A stretch of DNA of 64,000 nt. Source: Tricholoma matsutake. Taxonomy: Eukaryota > Basidiomycota > Agaricomycetes > Agaricales > Tricholomataceae. Shown in pieces: positions 42,887 to 54,806 of this stretch (positions are counted from its first letter, which is position 1; each line of letters begins with the position of its first letter). Under the pieces are notes generated by a model. That model searched no databases and was not told where the DNA came from. It worked only from the letters and a program-made list of their open reading frames with translations. Position numbers and translations under genes: made by a program. The DNA lies in contig AP026544.2 in the NCBI GenBank assembly GCA_026075535.2, positions 4,960,001 through 5,024,000 on the forward strand, written 5' to 3'.

Positions 42887-43146
42887 ACAGGAGAAACAAC
42901 TCGTTGCCAAGGGCAAGCATTAGGGGGATGCAACTACATCACATCCACAGAAGAAAATGAAGGCCTCATTGTGGAGGAGGGGTTTCCCATCAATGATGAG
43001 GCTCCAGTACCAGTGAAGATCCTGAGATGGCAGCCTCAAAGTTCTGAGGGCTTCCACATTTTGGAGGAGAAACGACTCATCACCAAGGGCGAGTGTTAGG
43101 GGGATGCAACTACATCACACCCTGGAAGGATGAATGCCTTGTTGTG
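42887..43146. repeat. Imperfect direct repeat
   Basis: GGAGAAAC[AG]ACTC...CCAAGGGC then AAGCATTAGGGGGATGCAAC and TACATCACA is present at about 42887-42990 and again at about 43058-43146, same orientation. It could be the eroded 3' part of a gypsy element; I cannot confirm that. Confidence 0.5.
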
Positions 43147-43227
43147 GTGATGAGGGCTTGTGGGAGGTGATCACTATGATGGTGGGGGTAGGAAAGAGGT
43201 AATCTGAGTCTGATCTATTGAGAGAAG

Positions 43228-43390
43228 ACAAAGTGGTGGCCAATAACCACATTATGGGAAATACTTGTAATGTAAAAATCACCTGTGATATAGTCAAGGT
43301 AGTTACCAATATCCACATTGCAGATGGAACACAGTCAAGGTGGTGGCCAATATTCATGTTATGGAAGATATCTTGTAATGTAAAAATGGA
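43228..43390. repeat. Short tandem-like repeat
   Basis: Three degenerate units of about 50-60 bp containing AAGGTGGTGGCCAATATTCA, TTATGGAA and TTGTAATGTAAAAAT, at about 43229-43283, 43298-43320 (partial) and 43337-43388. Confidence 0.45.
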
Positions 43391-45061
43391 AGTTGACCAA
43401 CTCACCTGTTTTCCTCTTCATGATGAAATAAGCAGTGGACATTGAGGTGGTTACTGGAGGCAGCCTCTGGTTGGCACCAGCACTGGAAGTCTAGAGCTAT
43501 GAGATGTGGCCTTGTTGGCTTGCTCCAAGTCATCACTCAAGTTCAAGGTAACTGTGACAAGTCACAAATATCAACAAGCCAAATCATGGTTCGGCATTTA
43601 CCGCAACAATATCATGGACATTTTCCCACAGCATGCTCAAACTGGGGAACAAACCTTGTTCTATAAATAAAACTCAGAACCAAAAGTCCAAGCACTTTGT
43701 GTAAGTAGAAGACACAAAGTCTCAAAAGTCCAAAGGAAAAGTCCCAAAAGTTGTGAAAGTGAAAGTGAAAGCCCTGACAAAGACAAAGGAGCAAAAGTTC
43801 AAAGTAAAAGACCTTGGAGTTTTGCTGATGTGAATGGTCAGCAGCAACATGGTCAACAACAGTGGGACCTCTCAGTCTGGTAGGTATGTGTCTGATTCTA
43901 CTCAGGAAGTTTCTTCAAATTCTACTCAAACAGGGCATCAACAGTAGTGACTACCATGGGCCTCCATGGTAGTCGGTTGGGGCAACATTTGTAAGGCTAG
44001 CACTGACAACCAACCTTAGCTCATCCAATCCTGCCATGGCCTCCAATTTCACTGTTGGCAACAACTTGGACTGTTCGAGTGCCACACACAGTTTGTAGCT
44101 TATCTAGTTGGCATCTTGCACTTGCTGATGCTTGACTATGCATAGCACTATACATATTTCAAACCTGACATAGGGAAAGAAAGCTGGCTGTGCAGAAGTA
44201 TGTCCTCAGGTTTTATACATATGCTGGACCAGTCCCCGGTTAACATGAATTATTTACAGGCTTGCCTCTAGAAACCTTACACCCCATCACAATGCAAAGG
44301 TGGAGTCTGCATGGGCACAGCATAGACAGTAGTTGACTTTGACAAGGAGTTCAAGATCTATACTAGTACCATCAAATTGACTTGAGCATACAGTATTGAG
44401 TGATTAGTCTCCTAAGTCTCTTGGTCACATAGATGATAAACTTGAAGCTTGCGAGTGAGGTGGCAGATACAACCAGATAGGTAAGCTACAATGTACCAAA
44501 TAATATGGTCTATCAAACACATACAGTGTATCAAATGATATGGGTTCAGTGGACACCATCGAACACTCTCATAGTATGTATAACATGTACTAGTATCAAA
44601 TGAATACATTTTTACAATTCTTGCTATGAAGAATGTTAATATACAGATCAGAGATAGCATTGGACACAGTACTCAGCAATGGCACCAGCATTGGCATAGA
44701 AGTACAGCATTGGCATAGAAGTACGGTATCAGCATCAGGCACCACTTTGCCATAACAGTACAACCTAGCTGTCTGTACCTATAGTGAATTACAATGCTTG
44801 GTATAGATGTGCATAGGAGACTGTATGGCCTAGCTATGGACAATGATGCAATAATTCATTCTATGTAGTGCAGACCTACCAAACAGGACTTTTACAATTC
44901 TTGCTTGTGATACACTATGAAGAATGTTAACAGACAGATCAGTGACCTATGAGATAGCATTGGACACAGTACTTGGCATTGGCAATGGCATCAGCATAGA
45001 TGTTCAGTAAGAATCTAATACCATTGATGAAATAGTCACAGCCATCAGCACAGAAATCTAC
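43391..45061. other. Interval with a diverged direct repeat, no gene seen
   Basis: TTTTACAATTCTTGC...GAAGAATGTTAA and GATAGCATTGGACACAGTAC occur at about 44607-44690 and again at 44888-44985, with CAGCATTGGCATAGAAGTAC words between them. No open frame of credible length or motif was found on either strand. Confidence 0.35.
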
Positions 45062-45769
45062 TGTCAAGAACAGTTCCTCGCCCAATCAGAACCTGCATCT
45101 GTCCAACCCTTTCCCACACGTTGAACCTGATTTTTGTCTATGCCTCCCGATTTTGTTCCCGGCCGCCTTGCACTGCCCACACTGCTGTGCACCAGGCCAC
45201 CTTGTACAGCATCCATGGCTGCCTTCCCAAGGCTGCTGTCTCTATTGCAAATTTGACTACAGATTCCTGTGCGGCTCCCGCTAGATAATTTATCTATGCA
45301 GTTGAGACACTGCCACAGTCTTCATTCCTGTTTCCACATTATTCCGGACTACAGTATTTAAGCTTAGTTAGTTTCACCTTGTATTCCTCAGTTCATATAT
45401 CGACATAGACTTGACTTTAATCTGCCAATCCAAACCTCCTTCTACTCCAACCTCAGTTCTCTAAGAGTCTGAACTCCATTCAACTCGACCTCCAGTCTCC
45501 CTCTGAAGTTCTAACCTCATCTGAACTTAACCTAAGTCCCTCCATACTCCTTCCCACGTTTACCTGCACTTTCCCACTCCTACCTCCAAACCTCCAACTT
45601 GAAATTAGGACACCAGACGAGGTGAAGGGCGCAGCTTCTTACAAGCTGAAGCCAAGTCCTTTCCATTTCCCCTCCTGCAGAATCTGCAACGACCTGACAA
45701 CCTTCCGTAAACAACACCCACAGTGTCCAATCAGATTCTGATGAACCCTCTAGGGATCAGTTCTTAACA
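45062..45769 (+). repeat. 5' LTR of gypsy A
   Basis: 708 bp, TGTCAAGAAC...TTCTTAACA, matching the solo LTR at 3764-4460 in block order. No TGG-type primer-binding site is evident in the GTATATATGAACTC that follows. Confidence 0.8.
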
Positions 45770-45809
45770 GTATATATGAACTCACACTTCACTCGTCCAT
45801 TTCCTCTCT

Positions 45810-47201
45810 ATGACCCCTACCAAGACCTGCCAGTGCACAACAAGAAATTCCCAACACACCGGTACTATTCCAGGGATCTCTGCAATCCAGCGATCCACCC
45901 TTTCTGACCCTCAACCCACCACTACTTTTGGAGTGTCTTCCAGACCCTCAAACATCTTCCAACAAATCGGCTCAGGAGCCCCCTCAATCAGTGCCAATCT
46001 CATGTCCACCTGTGCCCCGCAACCTTCCAGCAACCCAGAAGGTTTTCAATCAAGAACTCCCCTTGAGTACGTAGGGGGCATCGACCAGCCTGAATCCTTT
46101 GGGTTGGAAGATCCTGGTCTAGAGGACGGACCCCCCAGCAGACCCGATGACCCTAGTGGTCCTGACAGCCCTGGGGGTGACCCCAATCCCAATGATCCTG
46201 AGGATCAACCTCCCGCGGGGGAGAACCCTGACCCAGGGGATAGGTTCATAGATGTCCTTTACAACCTCTCAGAGAGTATCCGCACCCTTCATCAGAATAA
46301 CACACCCAAGACTGAGAAAATCAAAGTTCGCGACCCCAACACTTTTGACGGCGCCAATCCGAAGAAACTTAGAGACTTCTTAGTCTCCTGCAATCTTCAT
46401 TTCCGTGACCGTCCGCACATATTTTCCTCTGATGAGAAAAAGATCATATTCATCCTTTCTTATCTTAAGGGATCAGCTCTCAGTTGGTTTGAGCCTGGTC
46501 TGAATGACCCGACAGATTCTGCACACTGGATGTGGGACTATGAAGCTTTCCTCGCCAAGCTGGAAAGCAATTTCGGTCTGCACGACCCGGTCGGAGACAC
46601 GGAAAAAGCTCTCTCTGACTTAGCAATGAAGAAAGGTGGTCATATCACGAAATATAATGTTGACTTCTGGGAATTAGCTTCTAGGGTCAACTGGAATGAA
46701 GCAGCCCTTTGTGACCACTATTTCCATGGTCTTCTGCTCTGGCTTTGCATAGGAGTTCTCCAGGGTGGTAAACTCAATACTCTCGCAGAACTGCACTTGA
46801 AGGCGCAGGACAACGATGACATCTACTGGATGCAAGAAGACGAATCCCGTTTCAAAACAAAGAATTCCAGTAATGTCACTAACTCTAGTCAGAAGGACTC
46901 TTCCAAAAACCCTTCCCCATTGACAAACCAAGCCTCTTCAAACTCTGCCCACGGTAACACCTCCAACCAGCAGTCTTCCACGACAAAGAACACTTCCCGG
47001 GACAAGCCCAAGTCATCCATCTCTGATAAGTTGGGGAAGAATGGCAAGCTTACTGGGGAGGAACAAGAACGTCGCATGAGAGAACAACTTTGTCTCTACT
47101 GCAGTGAGGAAGGGCACATAGCAGGAAACTGCCCAAAATCCAAAGCCACAAAAGCCCATGCATCCACTGTCATTTCCGAGACTATGGACTCGGAAAAATA
47201 G
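45810..47201 (+). CDS. gag: Gag of gypsy A
   Basis: An uninterrupted 463-codon ORF starting at ATG 45810 and ending at TAG 47199. Acidic, Pro/Asp/Gly-rich N-terminal third; gag core at about 46330-46800 (KVRDPNTFDGANPKKLRDFL, KKIIFILSYLKGSALSWFEP, LESNFGLHDPVGDTEKAL); a Ser/Asn/Thr-rich linker; and a CCHC knuckle CLYCSEEGHIAGNC at 47091-47132. This is the standard order for basidiomycete chromoviruses, and it is the best kept coding gene of this element. It could still produce a protein, though the partner pol is defective. Confidence 0.85.
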   Translation: MTPTKTCQCTTRNSQHTGTIPGISAIQRSTLSDPQPTTTFGVSSRPSNIFQQIGSGAPSISANLMSTCAPQPSSNPEGFQSRTPLEYVGGIDQPESFGLEDPGLEDGPPSRPDDPSGPDSPGGDPNPNDPEDQPPAGENPDPGDRFIDVLYNLSESIRTLHQNNTPKTEKIKVRDPNTFDGANPKKLRDFLVSCNLHFRDRPHIFSSDEKKIIFILSYLKGSALSWFEPGLNDPTDSAHWMWDYEAFLAKLESNFGLHDPVGDTEKALSDLAMKKGGHITKYNVDFWELASRVNWNEAALCDHYFHGLLLWLCIGVLQGGKLNTLAELHLKAQDNDDIYWMQEDESRFKTKNSSNVTNSSQKDSSKNPSPLTNQASSNSAHGNTSNQQSSTTKNTSRDKPKSSISDKLGKNGKLTGEEQERRMREQLCLYCSEEGHIAGNCPKSKATKAHASTVISETMDSEK

Positions 47202-47257
47202 TCTGCAACCCTCAGGATACAGCCATTGGGGCTGGGGGTTGCATTGACCTTACCCAC

Positions 47258-50200
47258 TTGGCTGCCTACGTTCATCTCAACGCATCCGCTCTTTCCAACC
47301 CTGACTCCCTAACCATTCTTTTAACCTTTCCTGACTCTTCTGCCCCTTTCCAAACCCTTATCGGCTCTGGCTCCTCCCACTGCTTCCTTGACTCCTCTTT
47401 CATGTTGAATACCCAACTCAGCACGGAATTCATTAACCTGATCGGTTTACAACTCTTTGATGGATCTTGCAACTCCACCATAACTCAGGTCATCAAACTT
47501 CTGGTCACCTTCCCTGCTGGTGAAGTGTTCAATTTGTCATTTTATGTAACCTCGCTCGACTCTTCCTGTTCTGCCGTACTTGGTCATAACTGGCTGAAGC
47601 AATACAATCCATTGATTGACTGGTCTTCAAGCCAACTTGCTTTCCGCTCTGTGGATCATAGAGGTCCAGCACCCCTGATGTCACCTTTGTCCCCAAATCT
47701 TCCAGTAGAAATCCTTGACTCCTGTGCACTTTCCAAAACCCCCATTCCTCCTAAATTTACACCCCCTGACATCTCCTTCATCAATGCTGCCATGTATGCA
47801 TGTGCTAGCAAACTTCCTGGGGCAGTAGCTTTTCAGATGACCTTCACTCCAGAAGGGTTATCCACCCACTCCGCACAATCCACTAACTCATCCGACCTCT
47901 CAGATATTCCGCCCGAGTATCATGAATTTGTTGATGTCTTTAATAAGACTAAAGCGGATACCCTTCCTCTGCATTGGTCTTATGACCTCAAGATAGAGAC
48001 AGAAGACAATACTCCTCTGCCTCTGGGCTGCATGTATTCTCTCTCCCCCTCTGAATTAGAAGCCTTATGAGTCTTTATTGATGAAAATGTCTGCTCAGGT
48101 TTCATCCGCCCATCCAAGTCTCCGCATGGCGCTCCGATTCTCTTCATCAAGAAGAAGGATGGTAGTCTCCGACTTTGTGTCAACTACCGAGGACTTAACC
48201 ATCTTATGAAGAAAGACCACTACCCACTTCCTCTCATTTCTGACCTCCTTGACTCTCCCCGAAAAGCCCGCTTATTCACCAAGATAGACTTGCAGCACGC
48301 TTATCACCTAGTCTGCATCGCTGATGGTGATGAGTGGAAAACTACTTTTCGCACCTGCTATGGATCCTTCGAGTGGTTGGTGGTTCCCTTTGGACTCACT
48401 AATGCACCCGCAGCTTTCCAGTGGTTTATGAACGACATCTTCAGTGACATGCTGGATGTTTGTGTCATTGTATACCTTGATGACATCCTAATCTATTCCG
48501 ATGACAAGTCCCAGCATGGGGCTCACATCAAAGAAATCCTCCGCTGTCTCCGGAAAAATGGACTTTACGCCTCTCCACAGAAATGTGAGTTCCACAAAGA
48601 CACCGTCAAATATTTGGGTTTCATCCTTTCACCGGATGGACTGCGGATGTCTGAGGATAAAGTCAAAACTGTGCTTCACTGGCCCAAGCCTAGGAAAGTT
48701 AAGGACATTCAATCCTTCTTAGGCTTTTGCAACTTTTACCGCCGCTTCATTAATGGCTATTCAGACATTGTCATCCCACTCACCTGCTTGACATGGAAAT
48801 CTGCACCATGGGACTTCAACAAGAAGTGCCGCGACGCTTTTGAAAAGCTCAAACAAGAATTCACCCACGCCCCCATCTTAACACAATGGGTACCTGACTC
48901 ACAGATGGTACTCGAAACCGACGCTTCCGACTACGCCCTAGCGGCTATCCTTTCAGTTTACACTGCGGATGGAGAAATCCATCTGGTTGCTTTTCATTCC
49001 CGCTCCTTCAATCCCACTGAACTAAATTATGACACCCATAATAAGGAACTCTTGGCCATTTTCGAAGCTTTCAAACACTGGCGGCAGTATTTCGAGGGTT
49101 CCGCAAACCCAATTGATGTGGTCACCAACCACAAAAATCAGCACTACCAAGTTGCTCACCCGCCACCAGGCCCGTTGGTCTGAGTACCTTTCCCAGTTCA
49201 ATCTCGTCATCCGCTTCCACCCCAGAAAACTAGGGGCCAAGCCAGACACACTCACTAGACGTTGGGACGTCTACCGCAAAGGGGGAAATAGCGACTTCGC
49301 CTCCATAAACCCAACCAACTTCCGACCTGTATTCACACAGGAACAGCTCACCTCTTCCCTCTGCGCCACCTATTTCGCCACACCCATCCTTCAACAGGCA
49401 GTAATCATGGATGTTGAGAAACTTCACCATGACATCTGCACCTCCCTACCCCTTGACCCCTTATCATCTGCACATCTTCTGACACCTATCGACCCCAATT
49501 GGACCATAGATGAGGCAGGTCTTCTCCGCCACTTCGACCAGATTTATGTTCTGGGACATCGTGGATCTTTGCCTCAAGGTCCTTCAGTACAAACATGATC
49601 ACATCCTCTCTGGCCACTTCAGACAAAATAAAACGCAGCAGCTTGTCTGCCAGGAATATGTCTGGCCAAACCTCCGCACCTTTGTGCAGGAATTCTGCAA
49701 ATCCTGTACCACTTGCAAATGATCCAAATCACCTCAACACAAGCCCTACGGGTTTCTAAAGCAACTTCCAGTTCCGGAACGACCTTGGAACTCCATCTCC
49801 ATGGATTTCATTGAGCAACTACCCAACTCTGATGGTCACACCGGTATCCTGGTCATCGTTGACCATCTCACCAAACAAGGCATCTTCATCCCAACTGTCA
49901 ATGAAATCACAGCCCAAGAACTAGCCAACCTGTTCGTCCTCCATGTCTTCTCCAAGCATGGTGTTCCGTCGCACATCACTTGCAACTGGGGATCTGAGTT
50001 TGTCTCCCATTTCTTCTGCTCCCTTGGAAAAACGCTCGACATGCGGATCCACTTCACTTCCGGTTATCACCCGCAAGGTGATGGTCAGACAGAACGACTT
50101 AATCAGACCTTGGAGCAGTACCTCTGGATCTTCTGCAACTATCAGCAGGACAACTGGTCTCACCTCTTACCCTTGGGTGAATTTGCCTACAACAATGCTC

Positions 50201-50877
50201 CTGCCGCCTCTACAGGCGTATCCCCTTTCTTTGCCAACAAAGGCTATCACCCAAACATTTCTGTCTTTCCAGAACACGACTTAGCTTCACAGCGAGACCG
50301 CGAGTTTGTTGTCGACTTAGACAACCTTCATCAGGAGCTTCAGAAACAGCTTGCGGCCACTCAAGAGCATTATCAATGTCCTGCAGACAAACATCAGGCA
50401 CCCACACCTGACTTCAACATTGGTGACTCTGCCTACATCACTGCAGAAAATATCTGCACCACACGTCCTTCCAAGAAACTTTCCGAAAAGAACCATGGCC
50501 CCTTCAAAATCATCGCCCGCCCGGGCACTCACTCAGTCACCCTGCAGCTCCTGGATCACATGTGGGCCATTCACCCTGTTTTCCATGTCTCTCAACTAGA
50601 GAAACATTCCCCAAACACAATTCCAAATTGAGTACAACCTCCACCTCCTCTGATCACCATCGACGACGAGCTCAAATATTAGATCGCCAAAGTCCTTGCC
50701 TCCAAAGTTGACAACCGATGTCGCTGCAAGATTCTCTACCTCGTCCGATGGGAAGGTTACCAGGGAACTGATGAAGAGACCTCCTGGCTACCTGTTACGG
50801 AACTTGACCACGCCAAAGAACTCCTTGTGGATTTTCACACCCGCTACCCACAGAAACCCGGACCATTACCCACTTAA
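47258..50877 (+). pseudogene. pol: Pol of gypsy A with chromodomain
   Basis: Protease-like LIGSGSSHCFLD (47360-47395; Gly replaces the catalytic Asp); RT with [33 protein letters not shown] and an intact [10 protein letters not shown] (48469-48498); RNase [13 protein letters not shown]; then a frame shift near 49140 and another near 49545; integrase with HDHILSGHFRQNKT...CKSCTTCK, SMDFIEQLP, ITCNWGSEFVS (Asn in place of the second catalytic Asp) and GQTERLNQ; and a chromodomain IAKVLASK...YLVRWEGYQGTDEETSWLPV (about 50687-50800) to TAA 50875. TGA stops at 48068, 49721 and 50629, TAG at 50680. Not functional. Confidence 0.85.
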
Positions 50878-50963
50878 AGACTATTCACGTTACTTATTCA
50901 CTCAGTCTGAACTCAGAAACAAACTTTATTGAAAAAAGATTTTTTTTGGATCTGACCAGATCC

Positions 50964-51377
50964 CTACACTACCTCTGCTTCTCCCTCTCCATCTTCGTCA
51001 CCCTCTCCCCCAACCTCGCCCTCTTCTGCACCCTCATCCTTCTCTCCACCCTCCTCATCTCCACTCTCACTCTCCTCCTTGTCATCCACCCGCCTTTTCT
51101 CCAGATATCTCTGGAAGGCCTCCCAGTCATCTCCAGACTTGTGGATCCCGCGTCTTTCCTGCTGGGACTCTCGCACTGCCTGCTCCACCTCTTCATCACC
51201 CTCGTCGCTCTCCTCCCCGGCACTTTCATCCTCCACCCACTCTGGGTCCAAAGCATCCCGGATCTCCCCCATCAACTCCCACACTGCATTGGCCACCTCA
51301 GCGAATCCCTTCCTTATCAACTTCATCATCTGTTGCATTACCTCTGGGTTATCCCTGGTTGCCCCTGTCGTTCCTGC
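50964..51377 (-). CDS. Antisense acidic ORF at the 3' end of gypsy A (5' truncated)
   Basis: The minus-strand frame is open from the LTR C junction at 51377 to a stop at 50964, about 138 codons. N-terminal half: TRDNPEVMQQMMKLIRKGFA, then a helix AEVANAVWELMGEIRDALDP; C-terminal half: a run of Glu/Asp/Gly (GDEEGGEKDEGAEEGEVGGE). It has no internal stop although pol does. Its true start was removed by the C LTR; the GTG at 51389 belongs to the LTR. I have no family for it. Low complexity can leave a frame open by chance, so this is tentative. Confidence 0.4.
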   Translation of the reverse strand, partial: AGTTGATRDNPEVMQQMMKLIRKGFAEVANAVWELMGEIRDALDPEWVEDESAGEESDEGDEEVEQAVRESQQERRGIHKSGDDWEAFQRYLEKRRVDDKEESESGDEEGGEKDEGAEEGEVGGEGDEDGEGEAEVV

Positions 51378-52386
51378 TGATAGGTCCACCTCACGCTATA
51401 AGGTCTGTAACCACTCACAGCAGTTCCGCATCAATCTCCCATGACACTCAGAACCCCTTGAACGCCTTTGAGCCTCACGAAACGCTCCTGAACAGGCTTC
51501 GAGCGGCCTCACGCTACCTTGATCCCCCTTGATCCCCCTCGAACGTTATAGGAACACTTTGAATGCACTCGGCTGCTGTCATCATGGCCTCTGGCACTCT
51601 TACTACACGCCGACGAGTCATAGCAAGGTTGACCAAGCTATTTGGCCACTGACTGAGCACGCGCGAGACAACTAAGGACACAATGAGGCGAATTTCCGAT
51701 GTTTAGACAGTTTGTAATGACATAGGATGAGTACATTTCGCACATATCAGGACTCCAGAGATTTAATTCTTATCTTTTATTGTTTTACTCAGTGATAGAG
51801 GTTTATCTTTTATCCTAGACTTCACCTCATGTAGGCCTCATGTTCTCCTTCCCCTTTTTTGGTAGTACCTCTTCAGAACTTATTTAAACTTGTAATAGTT
51901 ACTCATTCCAAAAAGAAAAGAAATCGTCTTACTTCACTATAGTCTGATTCAAGAGTTCAGCTCTTGAGTCCAAGCCTCTTGTCTAGCCCGAAGTTCTGCA
52001 AATCGTCACAAACTTTCTCGAAACTTTGTATTAGCCCTCAAACCCTTCATCCATCGTATATCGTTATTGCCCCTCATCACTATCATCGCTGCCCCACTCA
52101 CATATTCCTTCTACACACTTCGTAAAACCATCTATACCATTCCCAATTACCTTGAACGTCTCCTCTACCCCTCGAACCTTATCGATCTCCCTCGAACTTA
52201 CATCGAGAGATCTCATGCCCCTTCAAATGTTCTCAAAACCCTTCATACCCACTCGGATGTCTTACGCGTCCATCAGGTTGAATTCAGTGACTTTTAATAC
52301 CACCTCGCACCCTTCCTCTAACTCGTGTTATACCATCCAAGGCCATTTTGGTAGGTTTTGTTTGGGTTTCCGGGTCGAGCATATCA
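51378..52386 (+). repeat. LTR of gypsy C (copy 3)
   Basis: 1009 bp, TGATAGGTCCACCT...GTCGAGCATATCA; the terminal bases form an inverted TGATA/TATCA pair. After it TTTTGGAGCCCACCGCGAGG could serve as a primer-binding site (TGG at 52390); primer not assigned. Confidence 0.85.
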
Positions 52387-52718
52387 TTTTGGAGCCCACC
52401 GCGAGGGGTTTCTAAATCATTTCATCGCCTAATCCATCTTGAATCTCCCGGCTTAGGCCAACACAAGCTAGAAACCTACAGATCGACACTCGTCATGCCT
52501 TTGAATCTCTCGAACAATCGGGAGATATTCTTATACCTGTTTCCAAAGCAGAATTGACTCATCGTTGGCTATTCCCTTCACGAATATCATCACCCTCAAC
52601 ATCATCTTCTACTTCTTCATCTTCATCATCCACATCTTCATTCATCCTTCCAACCACTTTGACTCCTCTACCATCATTCACACAAGTTTTAACTCCTACT
52701 CCTAGAAACATCGCATTC

Positions 52719-54806
52719 ATGACTACGCAAGCAATGATGCCAGCTCGTGGTCATTCCACAGCTCCGAAATTCGACCCTACCCAGCTGCAAGAACTTTGCA
52801 GATACTTTAACAAACTCGAATTGCTTTTCTCTGCATGCAATGTCACGAACTCGGAGGATATGAAGAAGCACGCTTGTCGCTACCTTGATATTGACACTTC
52901 CAAACTCTGGGAATCGATTCCGGAATACGACGCTGGCATTTCGTTCCAGCACTTTTGTATCACAATTCACAAGCTTTACCCCGGTTCAGAAGACGATCGC
53001 AAGTGGTCTATCTCCAATATGGACAAGTTAGTTGGTGAGCACCTATGCATCGGCATCTTCAACGCGAACGATCTCAGATTGTATTTCCGAGCCTTTTATA
53101 ACATTACAAAATTCCTGTCAACTAAAAACAGAATCTCGGAAGCAGAGCAGAGCAGAGCGTTCGTTCGAGGATTCCAACCTGGATTGTGGTTGCACATTGC
53201 TCAACGACTCGAGCTTAAGTATCCTGACCATTACCCAGACAACCCCTACCCACTCAATCACATCCATGAAGCCGCAAAGTTTGTCTTAGCTGGATCGAAC
53301 TCCTCGGACACCTCTTCCCTACTCAGCTCAAACTCAGCAACCTCGTCATTGGCAGCGACCACCTCGACATCAGCACCTCAGATCAAATCGGAAGACCTTT
53401 CAGCTATCTTTGAAAAGTTTGCAACTACTCTCGTCACGGCTCTAGCAGGTTCAAAAACGTCTAACCCACCTCATGCTAACAATAGCCTTTGACCTGAACA
53501 AATTGAAGCTCTGGTTTGCATCTTTTGCGGTCTCACCGGACATTTTATTAGCGACTGTTTGGTTTGCCAGTCCTATATTAACAAAGGAAAGTGTAAGAAG
53601 AACGCTGAAGGAAAGGTAGTTCTCCCTAATGGTCAATTCACTCCTCGTAACATCCCTGGCTGCTACATCAAGGAACGCATCGATGAGTGGCTTCAACAAA
53701 ACCCACAGGTCACCATCACTCCTTCCCTCATGTACAACATTGCATCTTCAATATCATCAACACCACTACCTAGAGGTATATATCAGGTATCAGAAGTATC
53801 TAACACAGCAGACAATCACATTGTGAAGCTCAAGGAAGAACTATTCGCCTTATGAAGTGGTAGACTGTATGCTCAAACTGATCATAACATGCCCGCAGCA
53901 CAACCCCATCCTTCAAACCTGGTCCCACCTACTCCAGTCCAGCCAACAACTGCTCCACGCACTCCAGTACCTTCCACTTCGTCTACGGCAACCAATCCTC
54001 CAACATCGACCTCAGCATCGGCTACCAAATCCAGTCCAACCTCGCCACCTATCATTCACCCATACACCGCTGCTAAAGAGAACTCGTACCTCCCGCCTCA
54101 CAAATGAAACTTTGCATCGACTGGTAAAGGTAAAGGTAAAGAAGGCCCATTGCACCATATCCAAGCCCCGATTCACAAGGACAAGATCACGGAAGACATT
54201 TTCACTTGTTTGATGAAGACTCCTATTATCACGCTAACATCCAAAGAATTACTCTCGGTAGCGCCAGAGGTTCGAACTAAATGGAAAGAACAGGTCACAA
54301 CACGACGCATTCAGCAAACCGATAACACGATGAACATCCTCGACGATGACGTCTACGTACTCAACGATCCTTACGAGACTTATATTAACAGTCTGCACCC
54401 CGGTGACATTCCGGAACCTTTCATCATCGCAAAGGAATCTCACGCAATTAGATCAGTCATTATAAATGTCAACAGTAGAAACCCAGTCGAGAGTGTCGTC
54501 GACCCCAGTTCCTCGATCATCGCAATGTCGGAAGAGGTTTGTCACGAACTCGGTCCTGCCTACGACCCTTCAATCCACATTCCTCTACAATTGGCAAATG
54601 GCAGTATCGATGAAAGTCTTGGTTTAGCGTGCAACGTCCCTTGTGAAGTTGGCACCATCATGCTATACATGCAAATTCATATTATTCATGACCCAGCATA
54701 CGACATTTTATTTGGATGCCCTTTTGAAGTTCTCACTGAGAGTACAGTGAAGAACTATTGGAACGAATCGCAGACAATTACCATCCTCAATCCAAACTCG
54801 ACGTGA
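52719..54806 (+). pseudogene. Gag and protease-like region of gypsy C
   Basis: One frame from ATG 52719 with TGA stops at 53490, 53853, 54105 and 54804. Gag-like part: FDPTQLQELCRYFNKLELLF, DIDTSKLWESIPEY, ISEAEQSRAFVRGFQPGLW. A CCHC knuckle CIFCGLTGHFISDC lies at 53518-53559, then a Pro/Ser/Thr-rich linker and a protease-like part with VESVVDPSSSIIAMSEEVCH (the active-site region, Ser replacing the expected Gly) and DILFGCPFEVL. No separate gag stop is recognisable, so a gag-protease fusion read as one frame is likely in the ancestor. The part from 53091 on is duplicated in inverse at 57899-60289. Confidence 0.75.

Larger units (their letters stand above)
45062..51377 (+). mobile_element. 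Ty3/gypsy chromovirus A, 3' truncated
   Basis: A 5' LTR (45062-45769) followed by gag, pol with chromodomain and an antisense ORF. There is no 3' LTR: at 51378 the sequence changes to a family C LTR, and the sequence after that element belongs to gypsy B, not A. A solo LTR of this family lies at 3764-4460. Confidence 0.85.
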
